From Nocardioides sp. Soil774 (GTDB taxonomy: Bacteria; Actinomycetota; Actinomycetes; Propionibacteriales; Nocardioidaceae): a stretch of 64,000 nucleotides of DNA. Where the stretch lies: positions 187,306 through 251,305 of the forward strand of contig NZ_LMSM01000001.1 of NCBI RefSeq assembly GCF_001428125.1, read 5' to 3'. This document shows, piece by piece, positions 19,800 through 28,404 of this stretch; within the stretch, counting starts at the first letter, position 1, and every line of letters starts with the position of its first letter. The notes under the pieces are model-generated. The model did not search any database. It saw nothing but the letters and a program-made list of their open reading frames with translations, and was not told the DNA's origin. The position numbers were made by a program, and so were the translations under genes.

Positions 19800-21755
19800 A
19801 TGACGCAGATGAAGGAGACCGAGCGCGTCCAGTCCGGGCCGGGCCCAGGCCGCGGCCCGATGGGCGGGGGGATGATCGGCCAGAAGGCCGACACCTTCTG
19901 GCCCTCGCTCAAGCGCCTGCTCGCGCGGCTGCGTCCCGAGCGCCACAAGGCGTACGCCGTCCTCGCGCTGACCGTGGTCAGCGTCGTGGCGACCGCCGTC
20001 GGTCCGCGGATCCTGGGCCGGGCCACCGACCTGGTGTTCGCCGGCCTGATCGGTCGCGACGTCCTGGGCGGCGGCGCCACCCAGGAGCAGGCGGTCGACG
20101 CGCTCCGGGCGCGGGGCGAGGGCAACCGCGCCGACATGCTCGCCTCGATGGACCTCACCGACGGCGTCGACTTCGCCGCCGTCGCCGACGTGCTCCTGCT
20201 CGTGCTCGCGGTCTACGTCGCCGCGTCGCTGCTCGCCTGGCTCGCGGGCTACCTGCTCAACGACGTCGTCCAGCACACCGTGCTGCGGATGCGCTCGGAG
20301 GTGGAGGACAAGGTCCACCGCCTGCCGCTGGGCTACTTCGACAAGCAGCCGCGCGGCGAGCTGCTCAGCCGGGTCACCAACGACATCGACAACATCAGCC
20401 AGACCCTCCAGCAGACGATGAGCCAGATGCTCACCTCGCTGCTGACCGTCTTCGCGGTGCTGGCGATGATGTTCTGGATCTCGCCCCTGCTGGCGATGGT
20501 CGCGCTCGTGTCGGTGCCGATCTCGATGCTTGTCACCGGCGCGGTGATGAAGCGCTCACAGGGCATGTTCATCCAGCAGTGGCGCCGCACCGGCACCCTC
20601 AACGCCCACATCGAGGAGACCTTCTCCGGGCACGCGGTCGTCAAGGTGTTCGGCCGGCAGGCCGAGGCCGAGCGGGTGTTCGCCGAGCAGAACGACGAGC
20701 TCTACGAGGCGTCGTACGGCGCCCAGTTCGTCAGCGGCCTGATCATGCCGATCATGATGTTCGTCGGGAACCTCAACTACGTCGTCATCGCCGTGCTCGG
20801 CGGCCTCCGGGTCGCCAGCGGCACGATGTCGCTCGGCGACGTGCAGGCCTTCATCCAGTACTCCCGGCAGTTCACCCAGCCCCTCACGCAGGTCGCCTCG
20901 ATGCTCAACCTGCTCCAGTCGGGCGTCGCCTCGGCCGAGCGGGTCTTCGAGCTGCTCGACGCGCCCGAGGAGCCCGCCGAGGAGACCGGTCGCCCGGCCG
21001 ACGCCGCGGACGCCCACGGCGAGGTGCGCTTCGAGGACGTGTCGTTCTCCTACGACCCCGAGCAGCCGCTCATCCAGGGCCTCTCGCTCGTCGCGCAGCC
21101 CGGCAGCACCGTCGCCATCGTCGGCCCCACCGGTGCCGGCAAGACGACCATGGTCAACCTGGTGATGCGTTTCTACGACCCGCAGGCCGGGCGGATCCTC
21201 GTCGACGGCGTCGACATCGCCTCGATCCCGCGCGGCGTGCTGCGCGGGCGGATCGGGATGGTGCTGCAGGACACCTGGCTCTTCGCCGGCACCATCCGCG
21301 ACAACATCGCCTACGGCCGTCCCGACGCCAGCGAGGAGCAGGTCCTCGAGGCCGCCCGTGCGACCTTCGTCGACCGCTTCGTCCACTCGCTGCCCGACGG
21401 CTACGACACCATCATCGACGAGGACGGCTCCAACCTCTCGGCCGGCGAGCGCCAGCTCGTCACCATCGCGCGCGCCTTCCTCAGCGACCCGGCGCTGCTG
21501 ATCCTCGACGAGGCGACCTCGTCGGTCGACACCCGCACCGAGCTCCTGCTCCAGCACGCGATGGCGGCGCTGCGCTCGGACCGTACGTCGTTCGTGATCG
21601 CGCACCGGCTCTCGACGATCCGCGACGCCGACCTGATCCTGGTGATGGAGGCCGGCTCGATCGTCGAGCAGGGCTCGCATGAGGAGCTGCTCGAGGCGGA
21701 CGGTGCCTACGCCCGCCTCTACCGCTCGCAGTTCGAGGCGCCGGCCGAGGTCTGA
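19800..21755 (+). CDS. ABC exporter half-transporter, catalytically competent partner
   Basis: 651 residues. A hydrophilic N-terminal extension with Gly/Pro-rich [13 protein letters not shown] precedes six membrane helices; the ATPase domain has Walker [10 protein letters not shown], a variant signature LSAGERQ, and canonical Walker [13 protein letters not shown] with the catalytic Glu. The altered signature here pairs with the altered Walker B of the upstream protein, the complementary pattern of a heterodimer with one working ATP site. The ATG is one base after the partner's stop. Confidence 0.9.
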   Translation: MTQMKETERVQSGPGPGRGPMGGGMIGQKADTFWPSLKRLLARLRPERHKAYAVLALTVVSVVATAVGPRILGRATDLVFAGLIGRDVLGGGATQEQAVDALRARGEGNRADMLASMDLTDGVDFAAVADVLLLVLAVYVAASLLAWLAGYLLNDVVQHTVLRMRSEVEDKVHRLPLGYFDKQPRGELLSRVTNDIDNISQTLQQTMSQMLTSLLTVFAVLAMMFWISPLLAMVALVSVPISMLVTGAVMKRSQGMFIQQWRRTGTLNAHIEETFSGHAVVKVFGRQAEAERVFAEQNDELYEASYGAQFVSGLIMPIMMFVGNLNYVVIAVLGGLRVASGTMSLGDVQAFIQYSRQFTQPLTQVASMLNLLQSGVASAERVFELLDAPEEPAEETGRPADAADAHGEVRFEDVSFSYDPEQPLIQGLSLVAQPGSTVAIVGPTGAGKTTMVNLVMRFYDPQAGRILVDGVDIASIPRGVLRGRIGMVLQDTWLFAGTIRDNIAYGRPDASEEQVLEAARATFVDRFVHSLPDGYDTIIDEDGSNLSAGERQLVTIARAFLSDPALLILDEATSSVDTRTELLLQHAMAALRSDRTSFVIAHRLSTIRDADLILVMEAGSIVEQGSHEELLEADGAYARLYRSQFEAPAEV

Positions 21756-21770
21756 ACGGCGTGCGGGCCC

Positions 21771-21806
21771 AAATGCGTTGAGCGCGCTGGGGCGTCGACG
21801 TACGGT
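21771..21806 (+). promoter_or_regulatory. Possible WhiB7-type promoter
   Basis: The layout is AAAT, three bases, a TTGAGC -35 box, 17 bases, and a TACGGT -10 box. An AT-rich patch just before -35 is the known mark of WhiB7-dependent promoters for antibiotic-response genes. The match is by eye and short, so the regulator assignment is an inference. Confidence 0.45.
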
Positions 21807-21837
21807 GGTGGCACACAGAAGGGAGGTGATCCGGAGA

Positions 21838-21876
21838 ATGAGTTCTTTTCGGATGAGTGAGGTGGCTGCCCGCTAA
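21838..21876 (+). CDS. 12-residue leader peptide of the MFS efflux gene
   Basis: The frame ATG...TAA encodes MSSFRMSEVAAR. Its ribosome-binding site, GGGAGGTGATCC 5 bases upstream, is nearly perfect against the 16S 3' end, and the promoter lies about 30 bases further up. The stop codon sits in the loop of a 7-bp hairpin, and the last codons can pair instead with a site about 45 bases downstream. These features suggest ribosome-controlled attenuation of the MFS gene at 22214. Confidence 0.55.
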   Translation: MSSFRMSEVAAR

Positions 21877-21992
21877 GGCAGCCCGGTCCGCCGACAGCTG
21901 CCGGCGAATCCACTGCAGCCACCCGACCCGCAGGCTCCCGGTGTCATCCGCCGGGGCCCCTCTTCAGGGGCAGCAGGCCTGCGGGTCGCTGC
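21861..21992 (+). promoter_or_regulatory. Alternative RNA structures after the leader peptide
   Basis: Pairing 1: GGCTGCC (21864-21870) with GGCAGCC (21877-21883), closing over the stop codon. Pairing 2, which excludes it: GGTGGCTGC (21861-21869) with GCAGCCACC (21915-21923). A third stem, CGACCCGCAGGC (21924-21935) with GCCTGCGGGTCG (21977-21988), encloses GCCCCT/AGGGGC and can be extended by GCAG (21915-21918) with CTGC (21989-21992), which competes with pairing 2. This is the logic of a transcription or translation attenuator. Function is inferred. Confidence 0.5.
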
Positions 21993-22012
21993 ATGTCCGG
22001 GTCGTCCGTCGC

Positions 22013-22088
22013 GTTCCCCGGATATCCGGGGAAACTCGAGCCTCCACCCCGAAGTTTCGGGGGTGAGGCTCCAGTTTCGATATGGAAC
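22013..22088. repeat. Palindromic intergenic element with CCCCGGATATCCGGGG core
   Basis: A perfect 16-bp palindrome lies at 22016-22031. The whole segment also folds as one long imperfect hairpin: GTTCC/GGAAC ends, AAACT/AGTTT, GAGCCTC (22038-22044)/GAGGCTC, and a CCGA/TCGG tip. The 15-base word TCCCCGGATATCCGG recurs, in both orientations, in the element at 40614-40697. Confidence 0.55.
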
Positions 22089-22213
22089 CTCGCGTCTTGG
22101 GTGCCGCGGTGTGGTCCACGTCTCGTACGTCCCGGGTTGGGCGGAGCCGTCCGACGGCATATGGTTGTGGAGCACAACAATTGCGCACCGCAACCACGAC
22201 CCGAAGGAACGCA

Positions 22214-23800
22214 GTGACCCAGGCTCCCACCGTCCCGGCCGAGCAGAGCGGACAGATGACCCACCGCGAGGTGCTCGAGGCCCTCAGCGGCCTCCTCCTC
22301 GCGATGTTCGTCGCCATGCTGTCGAGCACCATCGTCAGCAACGCCCTGCCCACCATCGTCGACGACCTCGAGGGCAGCCAGACCGGCTACACCTGGGTCG
22401 TGGTCGCGACCATGCTCGCGATGACGGCGACCACGCCGATCTGGGGCAAGTTCGCCGACCTCTTCGACAAGAAGCTGCTCGTGCAGTCGGCCCTGGTGAT
22501 CTTCTCCGTGGGCTCCCTGATCGCCGGCTTCGCGCCGTCGATGGAGGTGCTGATCGGTGCCCGCGTCGTGCAGGGCCTCGGCGTCGGCGGCCTGACGGCC
22601 CTGGTGCAGGTCGTCATCGCCACGATGGTCTCCCCGCGCGAGCGCGGTCGCTACAGCGGCTACATCGGCGCGGTCTTCGCCCTCGCCACCGTCAGCGGCC
22701 CCCTCGTCGGTGGCGTCCTCGTGGACACCGTCGGCTGGCGCTGGTGCTTCTTCGCCGGGCTGCCCGTCGCGGCGCTCGCCTTCGTCGTGCTCCAGAAGAC
22801 GCTGCGCCTCCCGGTGGTCAAGCGCGACGTCTCCATCGACTACCTCGGCGCCTTCCTGCTCGTCGGCGGCGTCTCGATCCTGCTGATCTGGGTCTCGCTC
22901 GGCGGCCAGAACTTCGAGTGGATCTCCTGGACCAGCGCCGCGCTCGTCGTCGGCTCCATCGCCGTCATCGCTGCGGCCATCCACGTCGAGGCCAACGTCG
23001 CCACCGACCCGGTGATCCCGCTGCGCCTCTTCAAGGACCGCACGCTGACCCTCGCCACCGTCGCGTCGGTCCTGATCGGCGTCGCGATGTTCGGCTCGAC
23101 GGTCTACCTCAGCCTCTACTTCCAGCGCGCCAAGGACATGAGCCCCACCGAGGCCGGCCTGATGTCGATCTGCATGGTCGGCGGACTGCTCGTCTCCAGC
23201 ATCATCAGCGGTCGCATCATCACCGCCACCGGCCTCTGGAAGCGCTGGCTGGTCGGCGGCATGGTCGCCGTCATCGCGGGCATCGCGCTGCTCTCCACGA
23301 TCGACGCGTCCACCCCGCTGTGGCGCACCGGCCTCTTCATGGCCGTCCTGGGCCTCGGCCTCGGTGCCACCATGCAGAACCTGGTGCTCGCGGTGCAGAA
23401 CACCATCGCCCTGTCCGACATGGGCGCCGGCTCGTCGGTCGTCGCCTTCTTCCGCTCGCTCGGTGGCTCGGTCGGCATCGCCGCCCTCGGCGCCGTGCTG
23501 GCCCACCAGGTCGCCGACGCGGTGAAGTCGGGCCTCACCGCGCTGCTGCGGACCCACCCGGAGTACGCCGAGGCGGTCGGGCACCAGACCGGCGGCATCC
23601 CCGACGTCTCGCAGATGCCCGCGCCGATCCGCGCGATCTTCGAGAGCGCCTTCGGTGACGCCACCGGCCACATCTTCCTGGTCGCGCTGCCCTTCGCGAT
23701 CGGCGCGCTCGTCGCGGTGCTCTTCATCAAGGAGGTGCCGCTGCGCACCTCGGTGAAGCGCGACGACGAGCTGGCGGGCGACGCCACCGCGGGCGTGTGA
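22214..23800 (+). CDS. DHA2-type MFS multidrug efflux transporter
   Basis: 528 residues from GTG 22214, which has GAAGGA 7 bases upstream; the open frame continues further up without a better site. About 14 membrane helices are predicted. Motif A is WGKFADLFDKKLL, motif B is GARVVQGLGVGGL and motif C GPLVGGVLVDTVGWRW, the order of EmrB/QacA-type drug:H+ antiporters. The MarR gene overlaps its 3' end by 4 bases. Upstream lie a leader peptide and a possible WhiB7-type promoter, suggesting induction by ribosome-targeting drugs (inference). Confidence 0.9.
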   Translation: MTQAPTVPAEQSGQMTHREVLEALSGLLLAMFVAMLSSTIVSNALPTIVDDLEGSQTGYTWVVVATMLAMTATTPIWGKFADLFDKKLLVQSALVIFSVGSLIAGFAPSMEVLIGARVVQGLGVGGLTALVQVVIATMVSPRERGRYSGYIGAVFALATVSGPLVGGVLVDTVGWRWCFFAGLPVAALAFVVLQKTLRLPVVKRDVSIDYLGAFLLVGGVSILLIWVSLGGQNFEWISWTSAALVVGSIAVIAAAIHVEANVATDPVIPLRLFKDRTLTLATVASVLIGVAMFGSTVYLSLYFQRAKDMSPTEAGLMSICMVGGLLVSSIISGRIITATGLWKRWLVGGMVAVIAGIALLSTIDASTPLWRTGLFMAVLGLGLGATMQNLVLAVQNTIALSDMGAGSSVVAFFRSLGGSVGIAALGAVLAHQVADAVKSGLTALLRTHPEYAEAVGHQTGGIPDVSQMPAPIRAIFESAFGDATGHIFLVALPFAIGALVAVLFIKEVPLRTSVKRDDELAGDATAGV

Positions 23801-24252
23801 GCACGACGGTGAGCACCCGCAACGACGACCTGCGCCGGATCGAGACCGAGGTCGGCAGCCTGATCCGCCGGGTCAAGCGGGTGATGGCCGAGCGCGCCCT
23901 CGAGGTGCACCCCGAGCTGCACCCGATGACCTACTTCATCCTGTCCCACCTGGCCGTGCACGGCCCGCTGCGGGGCGCGGACCTCTCCGGTGCGTTCGGG
24001 ATGGACAAGGGCGGCGTCAGCCGGCAGGTCCAGGCGCTGGTCGACCTCGGGCTGGTCGAGCGCAAGCCCGACCCCGAGGACCGTCGCGCGATCCTGCTCG
24101 ACGCGACCGACGAGGGCCGCCGGCGCCTCGACGAGGTGAGCGCCAGCCGGCGCGACCGGTTCGACCAACGGCTCGCCGACTGGAGCGACGCGGAGCTGTC
24201 GCACTTCGCGGGCCAGCTGGCGGCGTACAACCGGGCGCTGTCCGACGACTGA
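23797..24252 (+). CDS. MarR-family transcriptional regulator
   Basis: 151 residues from GTG 23797, overlapping the pump gene's stop (GTGTGA). It has the winged-helix pattern of MarR proteins: MTYFILSHLAVHGPLRGADLSGAFGMDKGGVSRQVQALVDLGLVERKPDPEDRRAILL, flanked by dimerisation helices. Coupling to the efflux gene suggests it controls that operon in response to a transported compound. Its operator was not identified with certainty; candidate AT-rich repeats lie near 22160. Confidence 0.88.
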   Translation: MSTTVSTRNDDLRRIETEVGSLIRRVKRVMAERALEVHPELHPMTYFILSHLAVHGPLRGADLSGAFGMDKGGVSRQVQALVDLGLVERKPDPEDRRAILLDATDEGRRRLDEVSASRRDRFDQRLADWSDAELSHFAGQLAAYNRALSDD

Positions 24253-24269
24253 GGGCTTGCTGGGTCGGC

Positions 24270-24330
24270 GTAGTTAGGGACGAACTGGTCGGGATCCGGC
24301 CTGATCGCCTACCAGAACTTCCCTAACTAC
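24270..24330. terminator. Palindromic bidirectional terminator, GTAGTTAGGGA type
   Basis: Arms at 24270-24289 and 24311-24330 pair at 16 of 20 positions, with perfect outer stems GTAGTTAGGGA/TCCCTAACTAC and inner CTGGT/ACCAG. It separates the convergent marR and alpha-glucosidase genes. The outer GTAGT end is shared with elements at 36274 and 58109. Confidence 0.65.
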
Positions 24331-24360
24331 CCCGAGAATCTGCCTGGGAAGGGGTGCGCG

Positions 24361-25962
24361 TCAGCGCAGCCAGACCGCCGTGTCGCTGGGGAGCTTGCCG
24401 TCGACCGGGCCGCTGGCCAACAGCACCTCGCCCTCGGGCAGCGCGACGGGGGCGTCGCCGCAGTTGAGCACCGCGGTCAGCGGGCCGCGGCGGAAGGCCA
24501 GCACGTCGGCGCCGAGGTCGAGCAGCTCGACGTCCTCGCCAGCGCTCCACGCGAAGTCGCGGCGAAGTCGCAGCGCGTCGCGGTAGAACGACAGCGTCGA
24601 CGACGGGTCGGCGGACTGGGCCTCGACGGTGAGCGTCGCCCACTCGGCGGGCTGCGGGATCCACGGCTGGGTCGTGCCCGGGCCGAAGCCGTACGGCGCC
24701 TGCGCGCCGGACCACGGGATCGGCACCCGGCAGCCGTCGCGACCGGCCTCGCCGGTGCGGAGGTAGGCCGGGTCCTGACGGTCCTCGGGCGCGACGTCGA
24801 CCTGCTCGAGACCGAGCTCCTCGCCCTGGTAGATGTAGCTGGAGCCGGGGAGCGCGAGCATCGTCAGCGTGGCCGCGCGGGCGCGGGCCAGGCCCTGCTC
24901 ACCGCCGCCGTAGCGGGTGACGTGGCGTACGACGTCGTGGTTGCTGAGCACCCACGTCGGCGAGGCGCCGACCGGCTCGACGGCCGCGAGGGTGTCGGTG
25001 ATGACGCGGGCGAACGCCTCGGCGGACCAGTCGGCGAGCAGCCAGGCGAAGTTGAACGCCTGGTCGAGCTCGTCGGGACGCACGAAGGCGGCCATCGACT
25101 CGGCCGTCTGGGTCCAGGCCTCGGCCACGGCCATCTTGTCGGGTCCGGCCTCGTCGAGGACACGGTGCCAGGCGCGGTAGACGTCGTGGACCTCGGGCTG
25201 GTCCCACATCGGCTCGTCCTTGAGGTCGAGCGAGACCATCGAGTGGTCGGTGTTGACCTGGCCCGACGAGGCGCGCTTGCCCTCCTCGACGACCTGGTCG
25301 CGCAGGCTGGCCTCCTTGAACAGCCCGTGCGCCACGTCGACGCGGAAGCCGTCGACGCCGCGGTCGAGCCAGAAGCGCAGCACGTCCTCGAACATCGCGG
25401 GCACCTCGGGGTTGCGCCAGTCGAGGTCGGGCTGGGTGGAGTCGAAGAGGTGGAGGTACCACTGGCCGTCCTCGACCTGGGTCCAGGCCGGGCCACCGAA
25501 GACGGACTCCCAGTTGTTGGGCGGGTTGCCGTCCTCGCTGTCGCGGAAGAGGTAGCGCGCGCGCTCGGGGCTGCCGGGGCCGGCGGCGAGCGCGGCCTTG
25601 AACCACTCGTGCTCGTCGGAGGTGTGGTTGGGCACGAGGTCGACCACGACCCGCAGGCCGAGCTCGTGGGCGCGGGCGACGAGGTCGTCGGCGTCGGAGA
25701 GCTGGCCGAACAACGGGTCGACGTCGCGGTAGTCGGCGACGTCGTAGCCGTGGTCGTGCTGCGGCGAGGTGTAGAACGGCGTGATCCAGAGCGCGTCGAC
25801 ACCGAGCCCGGCCAGGTGCGGCAGGCGCGAGGTGATGCCCGGCAGGTCTCCGACGCCGTCGCCGTCACTGTCGGCGAAGCTGCGGACGTAGACCTGGTAG
25901 ACGACGGCGTGACGCCACCAGTCGTCGCGACCGGCGGGGATTGGATCGTTCAAAGCAGCCAT
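24361..25962 (-). CDS. GH13-family alpha-glucosidase
   Basis: 533 residues from ATG 25962; an ATG at 25971 is also possible. The glycoside hydrolase 13 regions are visible: region I DLVPNHTS, region II DGFRVDVAHGL with the nucleophile Asp, region III VAEAWTQ with the acid/base Glu, and region IV VLSNHDVVRH. The N-terminus WWRHAVVYQVYVRSFADSDGDGVGDLPGI is typical of oligo-1,6-glucosidase/alpha-glucosidase enzymes. It hydrolyses terminal alpha-glucosidic bonds in the cytoplasm. No sugar transporter genes are adjacent. Confidence 0.9.
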   Translation of the reverse strand: MAALNDPIPAGRDDWWRHAVVYQVYVRSFADSDGDGVGDLPGITSRLPHLAGLGVDALWITPFYTSPQHDHGYDVADYRDVDPLFGQLSDADDLVARAHELGLRVVVDLVPNHTSDEHEWFKAALAAGPGSPERARYLFRDSEDGNPPNNWESVFGGPAWTQVEDGQWYLHLFDSTQPDLDWRNPEVPAMFEDVLRFWLDRGVDGFRVDVAHGLFKEASLRDQVVEEGKRASSGQVNTDHSMVSLDLKDEPMWDQPEVHDVYRAWHRVLDEAGPDKMAVAEAWTQTAESMAAFVRPDELDQAFNFAWLLADWSAEAFARVITDTLAAVEPVGASPTWVLSNHDVVRHVTRYGGGEQGLARARAATLTMLALPGSSYIYQGEELGLEQVDVAPEDRQDPAYLRTGEAGRDGCRVPIPWSGAQAPYGFGPGTTQPWIPQPAEWATLTVEAQSADPSSTLSFYRDALRLRRDFAWSAGEDVELLDLGADVLAFRRGPLTAVLNCGDAPVALPEGEVLLASGPVDGKLPSDTAVWLR

Positions 25963-25996
25963 GCGCACCATCTTCTCAAGGGAGGGGGAGTCGCGG

Positions 25997-26782
25997 TCAA
26001 GCCGGCGTCTGACCGCCGAACAGCTCCGGGTCCACCGCGATCCACGTGTGCTCGGCCGTGGCGACCACCCGGCCGTCGGAGTCGTAGAGGGTCGCCGCGG
26101 TGAAGGTCTTGCGTCCGTCCTGGCCGCGGCCCTCGCCGACCACGACGTGCGGCTCGCCGATCACGGGCAGGTCGTCGACCCGAGCGGTCATCCGCCCGAG
26201 CACCATCAGCCGCTCGGTGAGGTCGCCGGCCCAGCCCCCGATGCAGTCCAGTGCCGCCCAGGTCGAGGCCAGCGACGCGCGCGCCAGCTCGTCGGCGTAC
26301 GTGTGCCAGTCCTCGTGCAGGCTCGGGTGCGGCGTCCACGTCGCCGCGACGCGCTCGCCGTGGGGCCCGCCGTCGACGCGGCCGGGGAAGATCCGCAGGC
26401 CGTCGCCCGGCTCGCGCGCCGTGCCGCACGCGAAGCAGGTGGGGAAGGGATGGAACCGCAGGCCGGGATAGCTCGACTCGGCGGCCGCGGCGAGCTCGGG
26501 GGCCACCGGCTCCACCTCGGCGAGCTCGCGCTCGACGCGGTGCGCGGTGGCGACCGGAGCACCGTCGATCGACGCGGTCGTGGTGCCGTCGGCGGCGGTG
26601 AGCGGCAGCGGGGTGTCGAGCGGCGGCGGCCGGCGCAGCGAGACCTCGATGGCGGGCCAGCTGTCGCAGCGGTCGGCGGGGGAGTCGGCGTCGTCCATCC
26701 CGGCGAGCGCGCCGGCGGTCCAGCCGCCGTTGCCGGAGTCCGGAGGACCGCAGAAGCGCCGCGGCACGATGAGTTCGCTCAC
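25997..26782 (-). CDS. Hotdog-fold thioesterase-like protein
   Basis: 261 residues from GTG 26782. It begins IVPRRFCGPPDSGNGGWTAGALAG, a pattern of actinobacterial proteins related to acyl-CoA thioesterases, and later has FPTCFACGTAREPGDGLRIFPG, ALDCIGGWAG and LGRMTARVDDLPVIGEP. These fit a double-hotdog arrangement of about 260 residues, but no catalytic residue can be fixed by eye. It lies upstream of the alpha-glucosidase on the same strand with a 34-base gap. Confidence 0.6.
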   Translation of the reverse strand: MSELIVPRRFCGPPDSGNGGWTAGALAGMDDADSPADRCDSWPAIEVSLRRPPPLDTPLPLTAADGTTTASIDGAPVATAHRVERELAEVEPVAPELAAAAESSYPGLRFHPFPTCFACGTAREPGDGLRIFPGRVDGGPHGERVAATWTPHPSLHEDWHTYADELARASLASTWAALDCIGGWAGDLTERLMVLGRMTARVDDLPVIGEPHVVVGEGRGQDGRKTFTAATLYDSDGRVVATAEHTWIAVDPELFGGQTPA

Positions 26783-26837
26783 CGGCCTCACTGTGCCATG
26801 GGTCGCGCGGTCGGCGGCAGTTGCAGGATGGGACAGA

Positions 26838-27525
26838 ATGAGCCTCGTGAGTGACCTCATCGACACCACCGAGATGTACCTCCGCACGATCTACGAGCTC
26901 GTGGAGGAGGGCATCGTCCCGCTGCGCGCGCATCGCCGAGCGCCTGCACCAGTCGGGGCCGACGGTGTCGCAGACGGTGGCGCGCATGGAGCGCGACGGC
27001 CTGCTGACGGTGCAGGGCGACCGGCACCTCGAGCTGACCGAGGAGGGCCGGCTCCTCGCGACCCGCGTGATGCGCAAGCACCGCCTCGCGGAGCGGCTGC
27101 TCACCGACGTCATCGGCCTCGACTGGGAGCTCGTGCACGCCGAGGCGTGCCGCTGGGAGCACGTGATGTCGGAGACCGTCGAGCGCCGGCTGCTCGAGCT
27201 GCTCGACCACCCCACCGAGTCGCCCTACGGCAACCCGATCCCCGGCCTCGACGAGCTCGGCGACGTGTCCGGTGAGCACTTCATGGACAACGTCGAGCCG
27301 CTGTCCGACGCTGCCGTCGCCGACGACCAGCGCGTCCACGTCAAGCGCATCTCCGAGGAGATGCAGAAGGACGAGGAGCTGATGGGGCTGCTGCGCCGCG
27401 TCGGCGCGCTCCCGGGCAAGACCGTGACCATCGCGCGCACCGAGGAGGGCATCCTCATCGGGTCGGGCGGGGAGAGCGCCGAGCTGGTGGTCGAGGCCGC
27501 GGCGCACATCTTCGTGCGGCGCTGA
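26838..27525 (+). pseudogene. ideR: DtxR/IdeR-family metal-dependent repressor, frameshifted
   Basis: The first frame from ATG 26838 gives MSLVSDLIDTTEMYLRTIYE...PLRA; the second, from about 26931, continues IAERLHQSGPTVSQTVARME to the stop at 27525. Together they form a complete IdeR-like protein: HTH, metal-binding dimer domain with HAEACRWEHVM and a C-terminal SH3-like domain. The shift falls in the GC run GCTGCGCGCGCATCG, where two bases appear to be missing compared with the expected Arg-Ile-Ala. IdeR normally represses iron uptake with Fe2+. Either a sequencing error or a real mutation; the rest of the frame is intact. Confidence 0.8.
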
Positions 27526-27534
27526 GGCGGCTCG

Positions 27535-28404
27535 TCAGCGATCCCCGGCCGGCCGGGGATCCCTGACGTTGTCGGCCGTTGCAACCCCTGACAACGTCAG
27601 GGATTGACGGGCAAGCCCGCCCAGGAACTCGCTGCACCCCACCTCGAGCTTGTACGTCGCCAACGCATCGCCCCGGGTCAGCCCGCGGTTCACGATGACG
27701 ATCGGCGTGCCTCCCGCAGCCGCCCGCTTGACGAACCGCAACCCGCTCATCACCGTCAGCGACGAGCCCGCCACGAGCAGCGCGCCGTCGGTGCCGAGCG
27801 CCTCCACGGCGGCGTAGCACCGGGCGACGCGCTCGGCCGGGACGTTCTCCCCGAAGAACACGACATGCGGCTTCAGCGGGCCGCCGCACGGGCACCGCGG
27901 CACGACGAAGTCCGCGGTCTCGTCGACGTCGACGTCTCCGTCGGGACGCATCAGCGCCTCCCCGTGCCGCTCGAGCCAACCCGGGTTGAGCTCGTCGAGC
28001 CGGTCCTGCAGGTCGGCGCGCGAGGACGTCGCACGACAGGACAGGCAGACCACGTCGGCCACGCGCCCGTGCAGCGCGACGACCTGTCGGGAGCCGGCCG
28101 CCTCGTGCAGGCCGTCGACGTTCTGGGTGATCAGCAGCTCGGGGTCGAGCGCGGCGAGCGCGCGGTGGCCGTCGTTGGGCACCGCGCGGCCCATCCGCTG
28201 CCACCCCACGTGGCTGCGGGCCCAGTAGCGGCGCTGCGCCTCGGGGGTCGCGACGAACTCCTGGTAGGTCATCGGCGCCCGCGCCGGGGCGCCCGGCCCG
28301 CGGTAGTCGGGGATGCCGGAGTCGGTCGAGAGCCCGGCCCCGGTCAGCACGACCAGAGGCCGGGTCGCGAGGAGGTCGAGAGCCTCGAGCGACGCGACCG
28401 TCAC
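27535..28404 (-). CDS. Sir2-family NAD-dependent protein deacylase
   Basis: 289 residues from GTG 28404, overlapping the DUF2277 stop by 4 bases. Sirtuin motifs: GAGLSTDSGIPDYRG, ITQNVDGLH, the catalytic His in VALHGR, and four zinc cysteines as CLSC and CPCG. GSSLTVMSGL and IVNRG are the late NAD-binding blocks. It removes acyl groups from lysines using NAD+. The last ~22 codons lie inside two palindromes that also act as the terminator, so the C-terminal tail is probably not functionally constrained. Confidence 0.9.
   Translation of the reverse strand: MTVASLEALDLLATRPLVVLTGAGLSTDSGIPDYRGPGAPARAPMTYQEFVATPEAQRRYWARSHVGWQRMGRAVPNDGHRALAALDPELLITQNVDGLHEAAGSRQVVALHGRVADVVCLSCRATSSRADLQDRLDELNPGWLERHGEALMRPDGDVDVDETADFVVPRCPCGGPLKPHVVFFGENVPAERVARCYAAVEALGTDGALLVAGSSLTVMSGLRFVKRAAAGGTPIVIVNRGLTRGDALATYKLEVGCSEFLGGLARQSLTLSGVATADNVRDPRPAGDR
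27540..27561. repeat. Perfect 22-bp palindrome
   Basis: GATCCCCGGCC followed directly by its exact complement. It lies between convergent ideR and sir2, within the 3' end of sir2. Confidence 0.6.
27560..27603. terminator. Hairpin terminator between ideR and sir2
   Basis: Arms TCCCTGACGTTGTC and GACAACGTCAGGGA are perfect over 14 bp with a 16-base loop. It lies inside the sir2 reading frame and probably stops transcription from both sides. Confidence 0.65.
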
